DNA from: Thermocaproicibacter sp041859875
GTDB lineage: Bacteria > Bacillota > Clostridia > Oscillospirales > Acutalibacteraceae
Length of the DNA stretch: 64,000 nucleotides
Assembly: GCA_041859875.1 (NCBI GenBank)
Contig: JBFLFY010000004.1
Span: 1-64,000, forward strand
Direction: 5' to 3'
Shown here: one piece after another, positions 26,088 through 34,325 of the stretch
Layout of the letters: the number at the start of each line of letters is the position of its first letter
How positions within the stretch are numbered: position 1 is the first letter of the stretch
The notes under the pieces: generated by a model
What the model was told of the DNA's origin: nothing
Database searches by the model: none
What the model saw: only the letters and a program-made list of their open reading frames with translations
Made by a program: the position numbers and the translations under genes

Positions 26088-26304
26088 CAGGCTCCTTTGT
26101 TTCCACTGTTTCCGGAGTATTTTCTTCCGGCGGAACATCCCAGCCCTGAAAAGCAATGCTCATTGCGCCAAGCGCCATGCAGCAGGCAATAGTTGCCGCC
26201 GTGATGGCCCAGTTTGTGAATCCAAACGGGCCCAGTACCATGGAAACCAGCAGCAGGACAAATCCAATATCAAAAAGAACTAGTGCAAGTTTTTCATCAC
26301 TCAT
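26074..26304 (-). CDS. Small two-helix membrane protein, function unknown
   Basis: The 76 residues hold two hydrophobic segments (about 6-28 and 32-52) and an acidic, proline-rich cytoplasmic or exposed tail (WDVPPEENTPETVETKEP). No known family is recognised. The ATG lies behind AAGGAG. It follows rsmA by 53 bases on the same strand and is probably cotranscribed. Its end overlaps the convergent 330-residue gene by 14 bases. Confidence 0.65.
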   Translation of the reverse strand: MSDEKLALVLFDIGFVLLLVSMVLGPFGFTNWAITAATIACCMALGAMSIAFQGWDVPPEENTPETVETKEPANKE

Positions 26305-26357
26305 TGTATTATTATCTCCTTTTTAACCGATTGGATATTTGCAGGCCGCATAAAACT

Positions 26358-27212
26358 TTATTGAAAATTCAGAGTATTCGCGAGCTGTGCCAGCTGCTCC
26401 ATGGTAAGCCGTTCGGCCCTTACGGAAGCGGAAACGCCAACTGCCTGCAGTGCTTCGGCTACGCCGTTTTTCGGCAGTGACAGCCCGGCAGAAATGGAGT
26501 TTGCCGCCGTTTTGCGGCGCTGCCCGAATGCGGCCTTTATCAAAGCAAAAAATTGTTTTTCGCTTGTGACAGTAACCGGCGGTTCTTTGCGCACCCGGAG
26601 CTGAATGACGGCGGAATCCACTTTTGGCTGCGGAAAAAAGCCGGAGCGTTTTACTCCAAAAAGTATTTTAGGCTCTGAATAGTACTGTACGGATATGCTG
26701 ACTGCGCCACACGCCCGCGTTCCGGGCTGTGCGCAGAGGCGTTCGGCTGCCTCTTTCTGCACCATTACCGTGAGTGCGGAAACGGGTATTTTTTCCTCAA
26801 GGAACCGCATGACAACCGGCGATGTGATATAATATGGCAAATTGGCACAGACAAAAACTTTTCTGCTGCCAAACTCACGGTGAAGAAGTTCGTTCAGGTC
26901 CAGCTTCATCACGTCGCCCCACACAATTTTCACGTTGCCGCAGCCGGCAAGCGTTTCTTTCAGCACTGGCTCCAAACTGCGGTCCAGCTCCACAGCGACT
27001 ACTTTAGCCGCCCTGGCGGAAAGTTCTTTCGTCAGCACACCGATTCCGGGGCCAATCTCCAAGACGCCGTCTTCTTTCCCCGCGCCGCAAAGCTCAGCCA
27101 TTTGGGGGCAAACATCCGGGTTAACAATAAAATTCTGCCCAAGGGAATGCGAAAAATGAAAGCCGTGCCGGGAAAGCACTGCGTGAACCATGTTAATATC
27201 CGATAAATCCAT
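26358..27212 (-). CDS. rsmA: 16S rRNA dimethyladenosine transferase KsgA/RsmA
   Basis: RsmA dimethylates two adjacent adenines in the 3' hairpin of 16S rRNA during small-subunit assembly. I start at ATG 27212, behind GGAGG, giving 284 residues. SHSLGQNFIVNP, the SAM site VLEIGPGIGVLTKELS and the catalytic CANLPYYITSPV (NLPY) are intact, as is the helical C-terminal domain. A longer frame adds 37 residues without a ribosome site. Divergent from the dCMP deaminase gene. Confidence 0.96.
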   Translation of the reverse strand: MDLSDINMVHAVLSRHGFHFSHSLGQNFIVNPDVCPQMAELCGAGKEDGVLEIGPGIGVLTKELSARAAKVVAVELDRSLEPVLKETLAGCGNVKIVWGDVMKLDLNELLHREFGSRKVFVCANLPYYITSPVVMRFLEEKIPVSALTVMVQKEAAERLCAQPGTRACGAVSISVQYYSEPKILFGVKRSGFFPQPKVDSAVIQLRVRKEPPVTVTSEKQFFALIKAAFGQRRKTAANSISAGLSLPKNGVAEALQAVGVSASVRAERLTMEQLAQLANTLNFQ

Positions 27213-27300
27213 ATTGGCGAACCTCCGCTTTTTATGCTTCATTATATCATAGCCGCGGCAAAATTGCCATTGCGGAACACTTTTTGGAAAGGGTGATTTT

Positions 27301-27789
27301 ATGCAGAGAACGGATAAAACCAATTATTACCTTGACATAGCCGAAACCGTGCTGGAGCGGGGCACCTGCCTGCGGCGGAACTTCGGCGCTATCATTGTAA
27401 ACCACGACGAGATTATCTCCTCCGGCTATGTTGGCGCACCGCGCGGCCGGAAGAACTGCATTGACATGGGCGTCTGCATCCGGGAAAAGCTGGGCATCCC
27501 GCGCGGAGAACGCTACGAACTTTGCCGCTCCGTCCATGCCGAGGCAAATGCAATTATCAGCGCTCCACGCAATGAAATGCTTGGCGCAACGCTGTACCTT
27601 GTGGGCCGGGAAGTGAAAACCGGCGATTATGTGACAAACACCGTGCCTTGTTCCATGTGCAAAAGGATGATTATTAACGCGGGCATTCTGCGTGTTATCG
27701 CGCGCATCAGCAAGACGGAGTACTCCGTAACCAATGTAAACGACTATGTAACGACTGATGAATCTTTGGTTGGGAAATTCGGGTACTGA
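27301..27789 (+). CDS. dCMP deaminase (ComEB family)
   Basis: Zinc-dependent deaminase turning dCMP into dUMP for thymidylate synthesis. The 162 residues hold the signature HAEANAI (zinc His and catalytic Glu) and PCSMCKRMII (two zinc Cys). In Bacillus a relative lies in the comE operon, but no com genes are next to this one. ATG start behind GGAAAGGG. It ends before a long bidirectional terminator. Confidence 0.93.
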   Translation: MQRTDKTNYYLDIAETVLERGTCLRRNFGAIIVNHDEIISSGYVGAPRGRKNCIDMGVCIREKLGIPRGERYELCRSVHAEANAIISAPRNEMLGATLYLVGREVKTGDYVTNTVPCSMCKRMIINAGILRVIARISKTEYSVTNVNDYVTTDESLVGKFGY

Positions 27790-27827
27790 GCCGTTTTAGC
27801 ACTCCGAATATCCCAGTTTAAAACAGA

Positions 27828-27877
27828 AACAGCAGCCGCGCTGTTCCGTATGAAAACGGGCAGCGCGGCTGCTGTTT
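27828..27877. terminator. Bidirectional terminator, dCMP deaminase / histidine phosphatase
   Basis: AACAGCAGCCGCGCTG pairs with CAGCGCGGCTGCTGTT, a 16-base stem around a 17-base loop, between convergent genes. Confidence 0.85.
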
Positions 27878-27891
27878 GCCAAAATCCATAT

Positions 27892-28605
27892 TTATTTTTC
27901 GCCTTCCGGCTTGTCCTTTTCAAAAGCTTTTTCCGCCGCCTCGCGGGCAAGGTCAATCATCATAACGCCATTGTCTTCTTTTTTCTCTTCAGCCGGAATT
28001 TTCGCATACACCTCGCCGACCATGGAACGCATCCACAGACCGGGCGTAATGCGCATGGAATAGCCGCAGCCGCTGTCGGTCATCCAGTCGTAAAACCGGG
28101 CGCGCGGCAGGCCGTAAGCGGAAAGAAGCGTCATCAGTGTGCCGCCGTGAGCCACAATCACAGCAGAAGTCATACCGGCGGTCATGAGTCCCTTTACAAT
28201 TTTCTCAAACGCGGCACAGGTGCGCTGCATAAAAGCGCCGCTGCTTTCTCCCCCCGGCGGGGTAATCTGCTTTCCTTTTCCGGCGACCCACTGTGCAAAC
28301 GCCGGATCTTTTGCGGCAATCTCTTTGGCATTTTTGCCTTCCCACTCGCCAAAATCACATTCGCGGAAATCGCGGATTAAAATTGGTTTGGCTTCCGGGT
28401 ACAAAATTTTCATAGTCTGTGTGCAGCGCTTCAGTGGGCTGCAGAAATACGCTTCCGCCTGCGGGTACGGATACTTTTCCGCCAGAGCATGAATTCTTTT
28501 CTCGCCCAACGGGGAAAGCGGAAGATCTGTGCTGCCAATATAGCGGCCTTCTTCGTTTCCGGCCGTCATGCCGTGACGGATGAAATGAATAATATAGGAT
28601 TTCAA
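27892..28605 (-). CDS. Histidine phosphatase family protein (phosphoglycerate mutase-like)
   Basis: The N-terminal FIRHGMTAGNEEGRYIGSTD holds the RHG phosphohistidine motif. FRECDFGEWEGK and the second catalytic His in VIVAHGGTL follow. Such enzymes remove phosphate from small molecules such as alpha-ribazole phosphate or sugar phosphates. The substrate is not readable here, and no cobalamin genes are adjacent. I prefer the TTG start at 28605, eight bases after GAGGAGG, over the ATG at 28641, giving 237 residues. The C-terminal tail is charged (EKAFEKDKPEGEK). Confidence 0.87.
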   Translation of the reverse strand: MKSYIIHFIRHGMTAGNEEGRYIGSTDLPLSPLGEKRIHALAEKYPYPQAEAYFCSPLKRCTQTMKILYPEAKPILIRDFRECDFGEWEGKNAKEIAAKDPAFAQWVAGKGKQITPPGGESSGAFMQRTCAAFEKIVKGLMTAGMTSAVIVAHGGTLMTLLSAYGLPRARFYDWMTDSGCGYSMRITPGLWMRSMVGEVYAKIPAEEKKEDNGVMMIDLAREAAEKAFEKDKPEGEK

Positions 28606-28765
28606 TCGAGAAACCTCCTCCAGTAAATAAAGTGCTTCCATCGGCGCCTAAATAGAGCGGATTTTTCACACGCAAGCACAACATTTAGTATCTTTACATA
28701 GCGTTATATTTATAGTATCATTTACAGGACGTTAATAAAACATTTTTCGACAGGTGATAGGAACT

Positions 28766-29479
28766 ATGAACAGCAATTTTTCCAGAATCATAACCTTACT
28801 GCGCAAAGAACGTGGGTACAGCCAGAAAAAAGTAGCAGGCGACCTCGCTATTTCTCAGGCACTGCTTTCGCATTACGAAAAGGGAATCCGTGAATGCGGG
28901 CTTGACTTTGTGGTAAAAGTTGCCGATTATTATAATGTTTCGTGCGATTATCTGCTGGGCCGCACACCGCAGCGCAACGGCGCAACAATCGCTGTAGAAG
29001 ATATTCCGGAACCGGACGCAGCCGGGCATGAGAACATTATGCACGGCCACGGTGGAAGTATGCTGCCGCTTTTGAACAAAAAGCTGATAGAAAATTCCCT
29101 GAACATTATTTTCAGCTTTCTGCAGCACTTCAACAACAAAGCCATTACAGCCGAGATTTCGACTTTTCTTACGATTGCCGTTTACCGGGCTTTCCGCGTT
29201 TTGTACTCTGCGAACCCCAAAAATCCACAGGGGCTTTTTGCCGTACCCTTCCGCCTGTGCAGCAACCGTGCCATGGCGGCACAGGAAATTGCCCTAAGCA
29301 ATGCCGCTTCGCTTGTTTCCGGTGAAAAAGTCGAAAATATGGAACCTGTGGCAAAAGGAAATGTTCCCATTGTTACACCGGAAAAGCTTTCTGCGGAATA
29401 TCCGCTGTTTGCCCCTTCGCTTCTGAACCTGATACAGAATTCCGAAAATCGGATAACCGGGAAAAGGCGGCTAAAATAA
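28766..29479 (+). CDS. XRE-family transcriptional regulator
   Basis: Residues 1-66 form a Cro/CI helix-turn-helix (YSQKKVAGDLAISQALLSHYEKG...CDYLLGRTP). The remaining 170 residues have no recognised ligand domain and appear helical and soluble. Genes of this layout are common in clostridia as stand-alone regulators. Start at ATG 28766 behind ATAGGA; a GTG at 28754 is in frame but too close to its own Shine-Dalgarno. No partner gene is adjacent, so the target is unknown. Confidence 0.8.
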   Translation: MNSNFSRIITLLRKERGYSQKKVAGDLAISQALLSHYEKGIRECGLDFVVKVADYYNVSCDYLLGRTPQRNGATIAVEDIPEPDAAGHENIMHGHGGSMLPLLNKKLIENSLNIIFSFLQHFNNKAITAEISTFLTIAVYRAFRVLYSANPKNPQGLFAVPFRLCSNRAMAAQEIALSNAASLVSGEKVENMEPVAKGNVPIVTPEKLSAEYPLFAPSLLNLIQNSENRITGKRRLK

Positions 29480-29556
29480 TTATAGCATAGTTGCGGCTTT
29501 TTGAAAATACAGCCGTTTTCGTTTCATCATAAAGACCCACAGAAACTGTGGAAAAA

Positions 29557-29596
29557 AGCCTGCCGGAGTGCTTTCGCACTTCGGCAGGCTTTTTGT
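29557..29596 (+). terminator. Terminator between the XRE gene and padR
   Basis: AGCCTGCCG pairs with CGGCAGGCT around GAGTGCTTTCGCACTT, which itself folds, then TTTTTG. It separates the two transcription units. Confidence 0.85.
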
Positions 29597-29644
29597 TGTA
29601 ATCCTTTCGCAAATGGCTGTTTTGAAAAACATTTGCTTATGCTG

Positions 29645-29676
29645 TTGACATTTGTATATTATACGCTGTATAATAT
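29645..29676 (+). promoter_or_regulatory. padR operon promoter with overlapping palindromic operator
   Basis: TTGACA (29645-29650) and TATAAT (29669-29674) are 18 bases apart. A perfect palindrome of 9-base arms, ATATTATAC-GCT-GTATAATAT (29656-29676), covers the spacer and the whole -10. PadR repressors bind such AT-rich palindromes over their own promoters, so this is the likely autoregulatory site. Confidence 0.8.
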
Positions 29677-29712
29677 TGCTCGTAATAAATCCACAGGGAG
29701 GCGAACAATCAC

Positions 29713-30063
29713 TTGACTTTTCAATCGGGTCCGGCTTTGCTGGATGCCTGCGTGCTTTCCGTTCTATGCAAAGGCGACACCTACGGATATGTTTTAACGC
29801 AGAATGTTAAAGAAGTATTCGGTATCTCGGAGTCTTCCCTTTACCCCGTGCTCCGAAGGCTGCAAAAGAGCAGTTACCTTACCACCTATGACCAGACGTT
29901 TCACGGACGGAACCGGCGTTACTATTCCATAACGCCCGAGGGGAAGCAAAAGCTCTTGGAATACTGTGAAGAATGGAAAGAATATCGGTCAAAAATTGAT
30001 CAGTTTTTATTGGGAGGCGTATTAGATGAACCGGGAACAGTTTCTGGAGAAACTGAAAAATAA
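29713..30063 (+). CDS. PadR family transcriptional regulator
   Basis: This 116-residue winged-helix repressor shows the PadR N-terminal pattern (LDACVLSVLCKGDTYGYVLTQNV, then SSLYPVLRRLQKSSYLTTY and RRYYSITPEGKQKL). It is of the short PadR-s2 class. The TTG start lies behind GGGAGG. The next gene (DUF1700) begins inside its last 38 bases, so the two are translationally coupled. It most likely represses the whole padR-DUF1700-DUF4097-ABC operon through the palindrome over the promoter. Confidence 0.92.
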   Translation: MTFQSGPALLDACVLSVLCKGDTYGYVLTQNVKEVFGISESSLYPVLRRLQKSSYLTTYDQTFHGRNRRYYSITPEGKQKLLEYCEEWKEYRSKIDQFLLGGVLDEPGTVSGETEK

Positions 30064-30610
30064 ATTAAAGGGGCTTCCAGCAGAAGATGTGAGCAGCGCC
30101 CTGGAATACTACGAAGAATATCTTGACGACGCAGGGCCTGAAAACGAAGAGGCAACCATTGCCGCATGGGGGTCTCCCGACCAGCTTGCCGGGCAGATTC
30201 TGGCTGACTATGCCGTGAAGCAAGTCAATGCGGAACCATCCGCGAAGAAGAGTCTTTCCACTGCATGGGTCGTAATTCTGGCAATTTGTGCATCGCCTAT
30301 TGCCGTGCCGGTTGCCGCGGTTATCATCTGCCTGATGGCTGTACTAGTTATTGTGGTTGCCGCAGTCATTTTGGGGCTCGGAGGATGCGCTGTCGGCCTT
30401 CTTGCTGGGGGTGCCGCGAGCATCATCATGGGCTTTGGCGTTATCTTTCAAAGCATTTCGTCCATGGTCTTTTTTGTTGGCCTTGGGTTGTTCAGTGTTG
30501 GAGCCGGAGCCGTGCTGATGATGTTTGTCATCTGGCTTAGCAAAGCAGGAATCCGCTGGGTTGCAAAACTTTTCAGCAAAGTACTGCCAAGGAGGAAAGC
30601 TCATGAATAA
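30026..30610 (+). CDS. DUF1700 family membrane protein
   Basis: The 194 residues start with a helical cytoplasmic HAAS-like domain (MNREQFLEKLKNKLKGLP...EYYEEYLDDA, about 1-65). Long hydrophobic glycine-rich segments follow (about 78-185) that probably form four or more membrane helices, then a basic end. DUF1700 genes commonly stand between padR and DUF4097 genes and are thought to act in envelope stress control, but the mechanism is not known. ATG behind GGGAGG; it overlaps padR upstream and DUF4097 downstream. Confidence 0.88.
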   Translation: MNREQFLEKLKNKLKGLPAEDVSSALEYYEEYLDDAGPENEEATIAAWGSPDQLAGQILADYAVKQVNAEPSAKKSLSTAWVVILAICASPIAVPVAAVIICLMAVLVIVVAAVILGLGGCAVGLLAGGAASIIMGFGVIFQSISSMVFFVGLGLFSVGAGAVLMMFVIWLSKAGIRWVAKLFSKVLPRRKAHE

Positions 30611-31763
30611 GCGTCGAAAGATTCTCATCACAGCCTGCATTTTCATGGCGGCAGGCCTGCTGCTTGCTGCAGTAGGATATTTTACCGGTGCAAGCCGCAC
30701 CGTTGTGCTGGGCAGCCACGGGATTACCATTGTCGGCGGCAACGGCAAGGATTTAAAATCACAAAAGGGTATAAAGTTAAATGGATTTACGTCTGTCGAC
30801 GGACAAATAAGTGACTCTGACATTCGTTTCGTCCCATCCGACCATTTTGGTATGGATTTTACCTATTCTGACGAAGCAGATAAGCCGAAAGCAGTTGTAA
30901 GTAATGGAACTCTAAAGATTATGCAGCAGTCTGAAACAGGGAGCCACTGGTGTTCCATTGACTTGAGTGCCGGAAATGGCCACAGCTCTCATTCCATCAC
31001 CGTTTATTACCCAACTGGAATTCACCTTGAAAAATTCAGCCTGCAAGAAGACAGCGGAAGCATTGACGCTTCCGGTTTCAGCGCAGCAAACACGGATATT
31101 GGCTGTACCTCTGGAAATGTGACGTTGAAGGACGCTTCCTGCGGAAAATGTACCATACAAATGGAAAATGGGGACAGCACCTTTACATCGGTTCGAGCAG
31201 ATACACTGAAATACCAAAATAAAGATGGCAACAGCGACTTTGATACCACGCAGATTTCCGGCTCCGGTACATCCATCGGTTCTTCCAACGGAAGCATTCG
31301 GATACAAACCTGTACCGTTCCGGATCTTATGCTTTCCGACGATTACGGAAATGTGTCCCTTACATCTCTGAAAACAGATCAGTTAAAGGCACAGCTTAAG
31401 AACGGAGAACTGCACTCCTCGAACTGTACCGTCGGCAACGCACAGGTGGAAAATTCCTATGGCAGCGTGAAAATGGCGGGGCTTAACCTTGCCGCCGGTG
31501 CGGAAATCCGCTGCAAAGACGGTTCCGTCTCTCTCGACGGGCTGCTGAAAGGCAAAACGGTGCTTCATTCTGATTACGGCAGCGTCTCGGTCAAAACTTC
31601 CCTTCCGCAAAGTAAATACCGCTGTAATTGTTCCACGGAGTGCGGCAGCGTCACTGTGAACGGCAAGCAATACGGCAAAGACGTTTTTATGCCGGTTAAT
31701 GCCGACAATTCACTGGACATTACAGCGAAAGACGGCAGTATTGCCGCAGACTTTCAGCCTTAA
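30603..31763 (+). CDS. DUF4097 family beta-repeat surface protein
   Basis: A single N-terminal membrane anchor (about 6-28) is followed by an extracytoplasmic beta-helix-like domain. It is built of short repeats such as GSIDASGFSAANTDIGCTSG, with recurring D-G-S and N-G-S turns, which is the DUF4097 pattern. I start it at ATG 30603, behind AGGAGG, giving 386 residues; a longer frame would run back into DUF1700. The function is unknown, although it accompanies PadR and DUF1700 in many Firmicutes and may report on the cell surface. Confidence 0.88.
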   Translation: MNKRRKILITACIFMAAGLLLAAVGYFTGASRTVVLGSHGITIVGGNGKDLKSQKGIKLNGFTSVDGQISDSDIRFVPSDHFGMDFTYSDEADKPKAVVSNGTLKIMQQSETGSHWCSIDLSAGNGHSSHSITVYYPTGIHLEKFSLQEDSGSIDASGFSAANTDIGCTSGNVTLKDASCGKCTIQMENGDSTFTSVRADTLKYQNKDGNSDFDTTQISGSGTSIGSSNGSIRIQTCTVPDLMLSDDYGNVSLTSLKTDQLKAQLKNGELHSSNCTVGNAQVENSYGSVKMAGLNLAAGAEIRCKDGSVSLDGLLKGKTVLHSDYGSVSVKTSLPQSKYRCNCSTECGSVTVNGKQYGKDVFMPVNADNSLDITAKDGSIAADFQP

Positions 31764-31804
31764 AGCAGCCAAAACGAGGTTTTGTTAGGAAGGAGTTTAG
31801 AATT

Positions 31805-32671
31805 ATGGATTTGGAAATTTGTCATTTAACGGTTCGATATGGAAAATTTACAGCTTTGTCCGATGTATCACTTACCTTGCACAGCGGCGGCTTAACCGGT
31901 CTCGTTGGAACAAACGGAGCCGGAAAATCGACGCTGCTCAAAACAATTTCTACACTTCTGCGGCCAACGTCAGGTCAAATTCTGCTGAACGGCGTCAATA
32001 TCTGCAAAAAGCCGGATGCCATGAGGCGTGTGCTTGGCTACCTGCCCCAGGAGGTGCCGGTCTACCCCAATTTGAACGCATGGGAATATCTTACGTTCCT
32101 CGCCTCGGTAAAAGGGCTTGAAGAAGAAAAAGCACGCAGGCAGATTAAGTCCCTGATGAAGACTCTGCATCTTTCTGAGGTCGGCAAAAAGCATCTTTCG
32201 CAGTTTTCCGGAGGAATGCGGCAGAGGGTCGGCATAGCAGGAGCATTGCTGGGCGACCCTAAAATCATCGTCTTTGACGAACCGACGACCGGCCTTGACC
32301 CTCAGGAACGCATTGCCGTCCGTAACCTGCTGACCAAACTGGCCTGCGACAAAATCGTCCTTCTTTCCACACACATTGTTTCAGATGTGGAAGCCGCCGC
32401 CTCCAAACTGGTACTGCTGAAAAGCGGAAAAATTCTATTTTACGGTTCTCCGGAAGAACTCACTGGACACGCGGAAGGTCATGTGTGGCAATGCTCGGTT
32501 CCAAGCATTTCCCTGCTTTCGCAGGATCTTGCCGTCAGTTCGGCCGTTCAGCAAAAATCCGGTATCAGTGTAAAGATTGTCGGGGCACAGCCTCCCTTCG
32601 GCGATTCGAAACTTTCTGTTCCGACTCTCGAAGATGCTTGCCTGTACGCACTGCGGGGTGAAAGTGCATGA
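31805..32671 (+). CDS. ABC transporter ATP-binding protein
   Basis: The 288-residue ATPase holds Walker A GTNGAGKST, the Q-loop LGYLPQE, the signature FSGGMRQRV, Walker B IIVFDEPTTGLDP and the switch His in LLSTHIVSD. It pairs with the permease encoded directly downstream, whose start overlaps its stop by four bases. This CcmA/BcrA-like layout is typical of exporters for lipids or antimicrobial peptides, or of ABC-2 systems, but the cargo is not readable. Fourth gene of the padR operon. Confidence 0.93.
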   Translation: MDLEICHLTVRYGKFTALSDVSLTLHSGGLTGLVGTNGAGKSTLLKTISTLLRPTSGQILLNGVNICKKPDAMRRVLGYLPQEVPVYPNLNAWEYLTFLASVKGLEEEKARRQIKSLMKTLHLSEVGKKHLSQFSGGMRQRVGIAGALLGDPKIIVFDEPTTGLDPQERIAVRNLLTKLACDKIVLLSTHIVSDVEAAASKLVLLKSGKILFYGSPEELTGHAEGHVWQCSVPSISLLSQDLAVSSAVQQKSGISVKIVGAQPPFGDSKLSVPTLEDACLYALRGESA

Positions 32672-34119
32672 GCGGGTTTCAAAGAATTCTGGGAACGGCA
32701 AAAGCTGATTTTTTGGAACGCACGCGCAAGTTTTCTTTTTTTGCCTTCGCCGCCATTTTGGTCTTTGCGGTCTTCTGGTTTGTTCCCAAACCGTCGGGCG
32801 TTACCTCTATGGTTATCGAGCCGGCCAGGCTGCTTCAAGCTTCCGACCCTTCCTGGATTCCAATGTCTTCCGCCATGTGCGGCGGAATGCTTCTGTGCAT
32901 TCTGGGATTTGCTTTTATTAAGGACACCGTACAGCAGGACTGCCATGCCGGTATTTTTTATTGGATTCAAACTTCACCCTTAAAGAGAAGTACTTATGTA
33001 CTTGGGAAATTTGTTTCTAACGTATTTCTCCTTCTGCTGCTTTTGGGCTTTCTTATGGCAGCTTCTTTCTTTATGATGGTTCTTCACTTTCCGGGCCAGT
33101 TCATACCACTCTATGACTTTTTTTCGCCGTTCCTGTGCCTGGTACCCGGACTGTTCTTTGTTGCTGCGTTTGCCGTCTTGACCGACTGCGTGCCTGTATT
33201 CCGGAAAAGCAGCAGACTTTCCATTGCTGTTTTTCTCTGTTTCTCCGTCATGATTTTAACCTTTGAATCCCTCTGGCGCATTCATTTCCGCATCCTTTCC
33301 ATCTTTGATTTCAGTGGGTTTCTCTGGATGCGTGACAGCATTTCAAATACCGTTCTCGCCGTTACAGGGCATCCTGTCACCCAAATCAATCTTTTTACAA
33401 GTGCCCACAGAACAAATGCGCAGCTGAAAGCAGTTGCTTTTCACGGTCTAACTCCATCCTATCAGTTTTTCATTGATAAACTGATTCTGGTGGCATTCAG
33501 CCTGCTTTTGGCCTTGCTTGCCTCTTTCATGCTGCCAAAATTTGAAAAGGCCGCAGCCTCTGCGCAAAAGCAAGCAGTACCCAAACCGAAAAATGCCCCT
33601 GCATGGATTCCACCGCTTCATTTTGGCATCATCCATTCCGAAGCACTGATTCTCATAAAAGACAGAACCAGACTTTGGTGGATTACAGCCATCTGCCTTT
33701 GGATTGCAACCATCTTCTCGCCGATGAACACAGTCTGCAGCGCACTTTTCCCGATTACTTTCGCCTGGATGCTTCCGGTCTTCTCCAAAATGGGATGCCT
33801 GGAGTACCAGACCGGCGTGAACTCCGTTTTGCGCACAATCTCAAAAGCACCGCTGCTTCTGGCATTCGACTGTTGGAGTACAGGACTGGTTATCTCTTTG
33901 GCTGTTGGGTTCCCCACGCTGCTGCGGCTGCTCTTTTCCAACCAGATTGCTAATTTCATTTCCGCTTTGGTTTTCACGGCTGCCGTACCTTCCTTCGCCC
34001 TGTTTTTAGGGGAATGGACGAAAACAAACCGCCCCTTCGAAATTCTCTACCTCATTGTCTGTTACCTTGCAGTCAACGTCCCCAAATTGATTTTTGCCGG
34101 CGCTTACTTTACTGCCTAA
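32668..34119 (+). CDS. ABC transporter permease, probably truncated by an in-frame stop
   Basis: The 483 residues form about eleven hydrophobic segments without a clear large soluble domain, as in ABC-2-type permeases. It overlaps the ATPase gene (ATGA) and is the last gene of the operon. The TAA at 34117 is followed in the same frame by 31 sense codons and a second TAA at 34213. The extra stretch encodes VIGLMILTGVMLFLTFA, a plausible last membrane helix. The TAA could be a recent nonsense change or a sequencing error. Confidence 0.85.
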   Translation: MSGFQRILGTAKADFLERTRKFSFFAFAAILVFAVFWFVPKPSGVTSMVIEPARLLQASDPSWIPMSSAMCGGMLLCILGFAFIKDTVQQDCHAGIFYWIQTSPLKRSTYVLGKFVSNVFLLLLLLGFLMAASFFMMVLHFPGQFIPLYDFFSPFLCLVPGLFFVAAFAVLTDCVPVFRKSSRLSIAVFLCFSVMILTFESLWRIHFRILSIFDFSGFLWMRDSISNTVLAVTGHPVTQINLFTSAHRTNAQLKAVAFHGLTPSYQFFIDKLILVAFSLLLALLASFMLPKFEKAAASAQKQAVPKPKNAPAWIPPLHFGIIHSEALILIKDRTRLWWITAICLWIATIFSPMNTVCSALFPITFAWMLPVFSKMGCLEYQTGVNSVLRTISKAPLLLAFDCWSTGLVISLAVGFPTLLRLLFSNQIANFISALVFTAAVPSFALFLGEWTKTNRPFEILYLIVCYLAVNVPKLIFAGAYFTA

Positions 34120-34215
34120 TCTACAGTACGGGTGATTGGGCTCATGATACTCACCGGTGTCATGCTGTTTTTGACCTTTGCTAAAAAACTGGCTGAAAAC
34201 TGCCAAACGGCATAA
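34120..34215 (+). other. In-frame continuation of the permease beyond the stop
   Basis: Thirty-one codons continue the permease frame, encoding STVRVIGLMILTGVMLFL followed by TFAKKLAENCQTA and TAA. The hydrophobicity and basic end fit a final membrane helix. No ribosome site precedes it, so it is unlikely to be translated by itself. Confidence 0.6.
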
Positions 34216-34254
34216 ACGGCATTCACCACCAGCAAAACACTTCTTCTTTACAGC

Positions 34255-34294
34255 AAATGCCGGGCATATTCTAAAAAGAATATGCCCGGCATTT
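34255..34294. terminator. Bidirectional terminator, permease / glgA
   Basis: AAATGCCGGGCATATTCT pairs perfectly with AGAATATGCCCGGCATTT around four A's. It separates the two convergent operons. Confidence 0.92.
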
Positions 34295-34325
34295 GGCGTC
34301 TAAAATAAAACCGAAAGCTCGGTAT

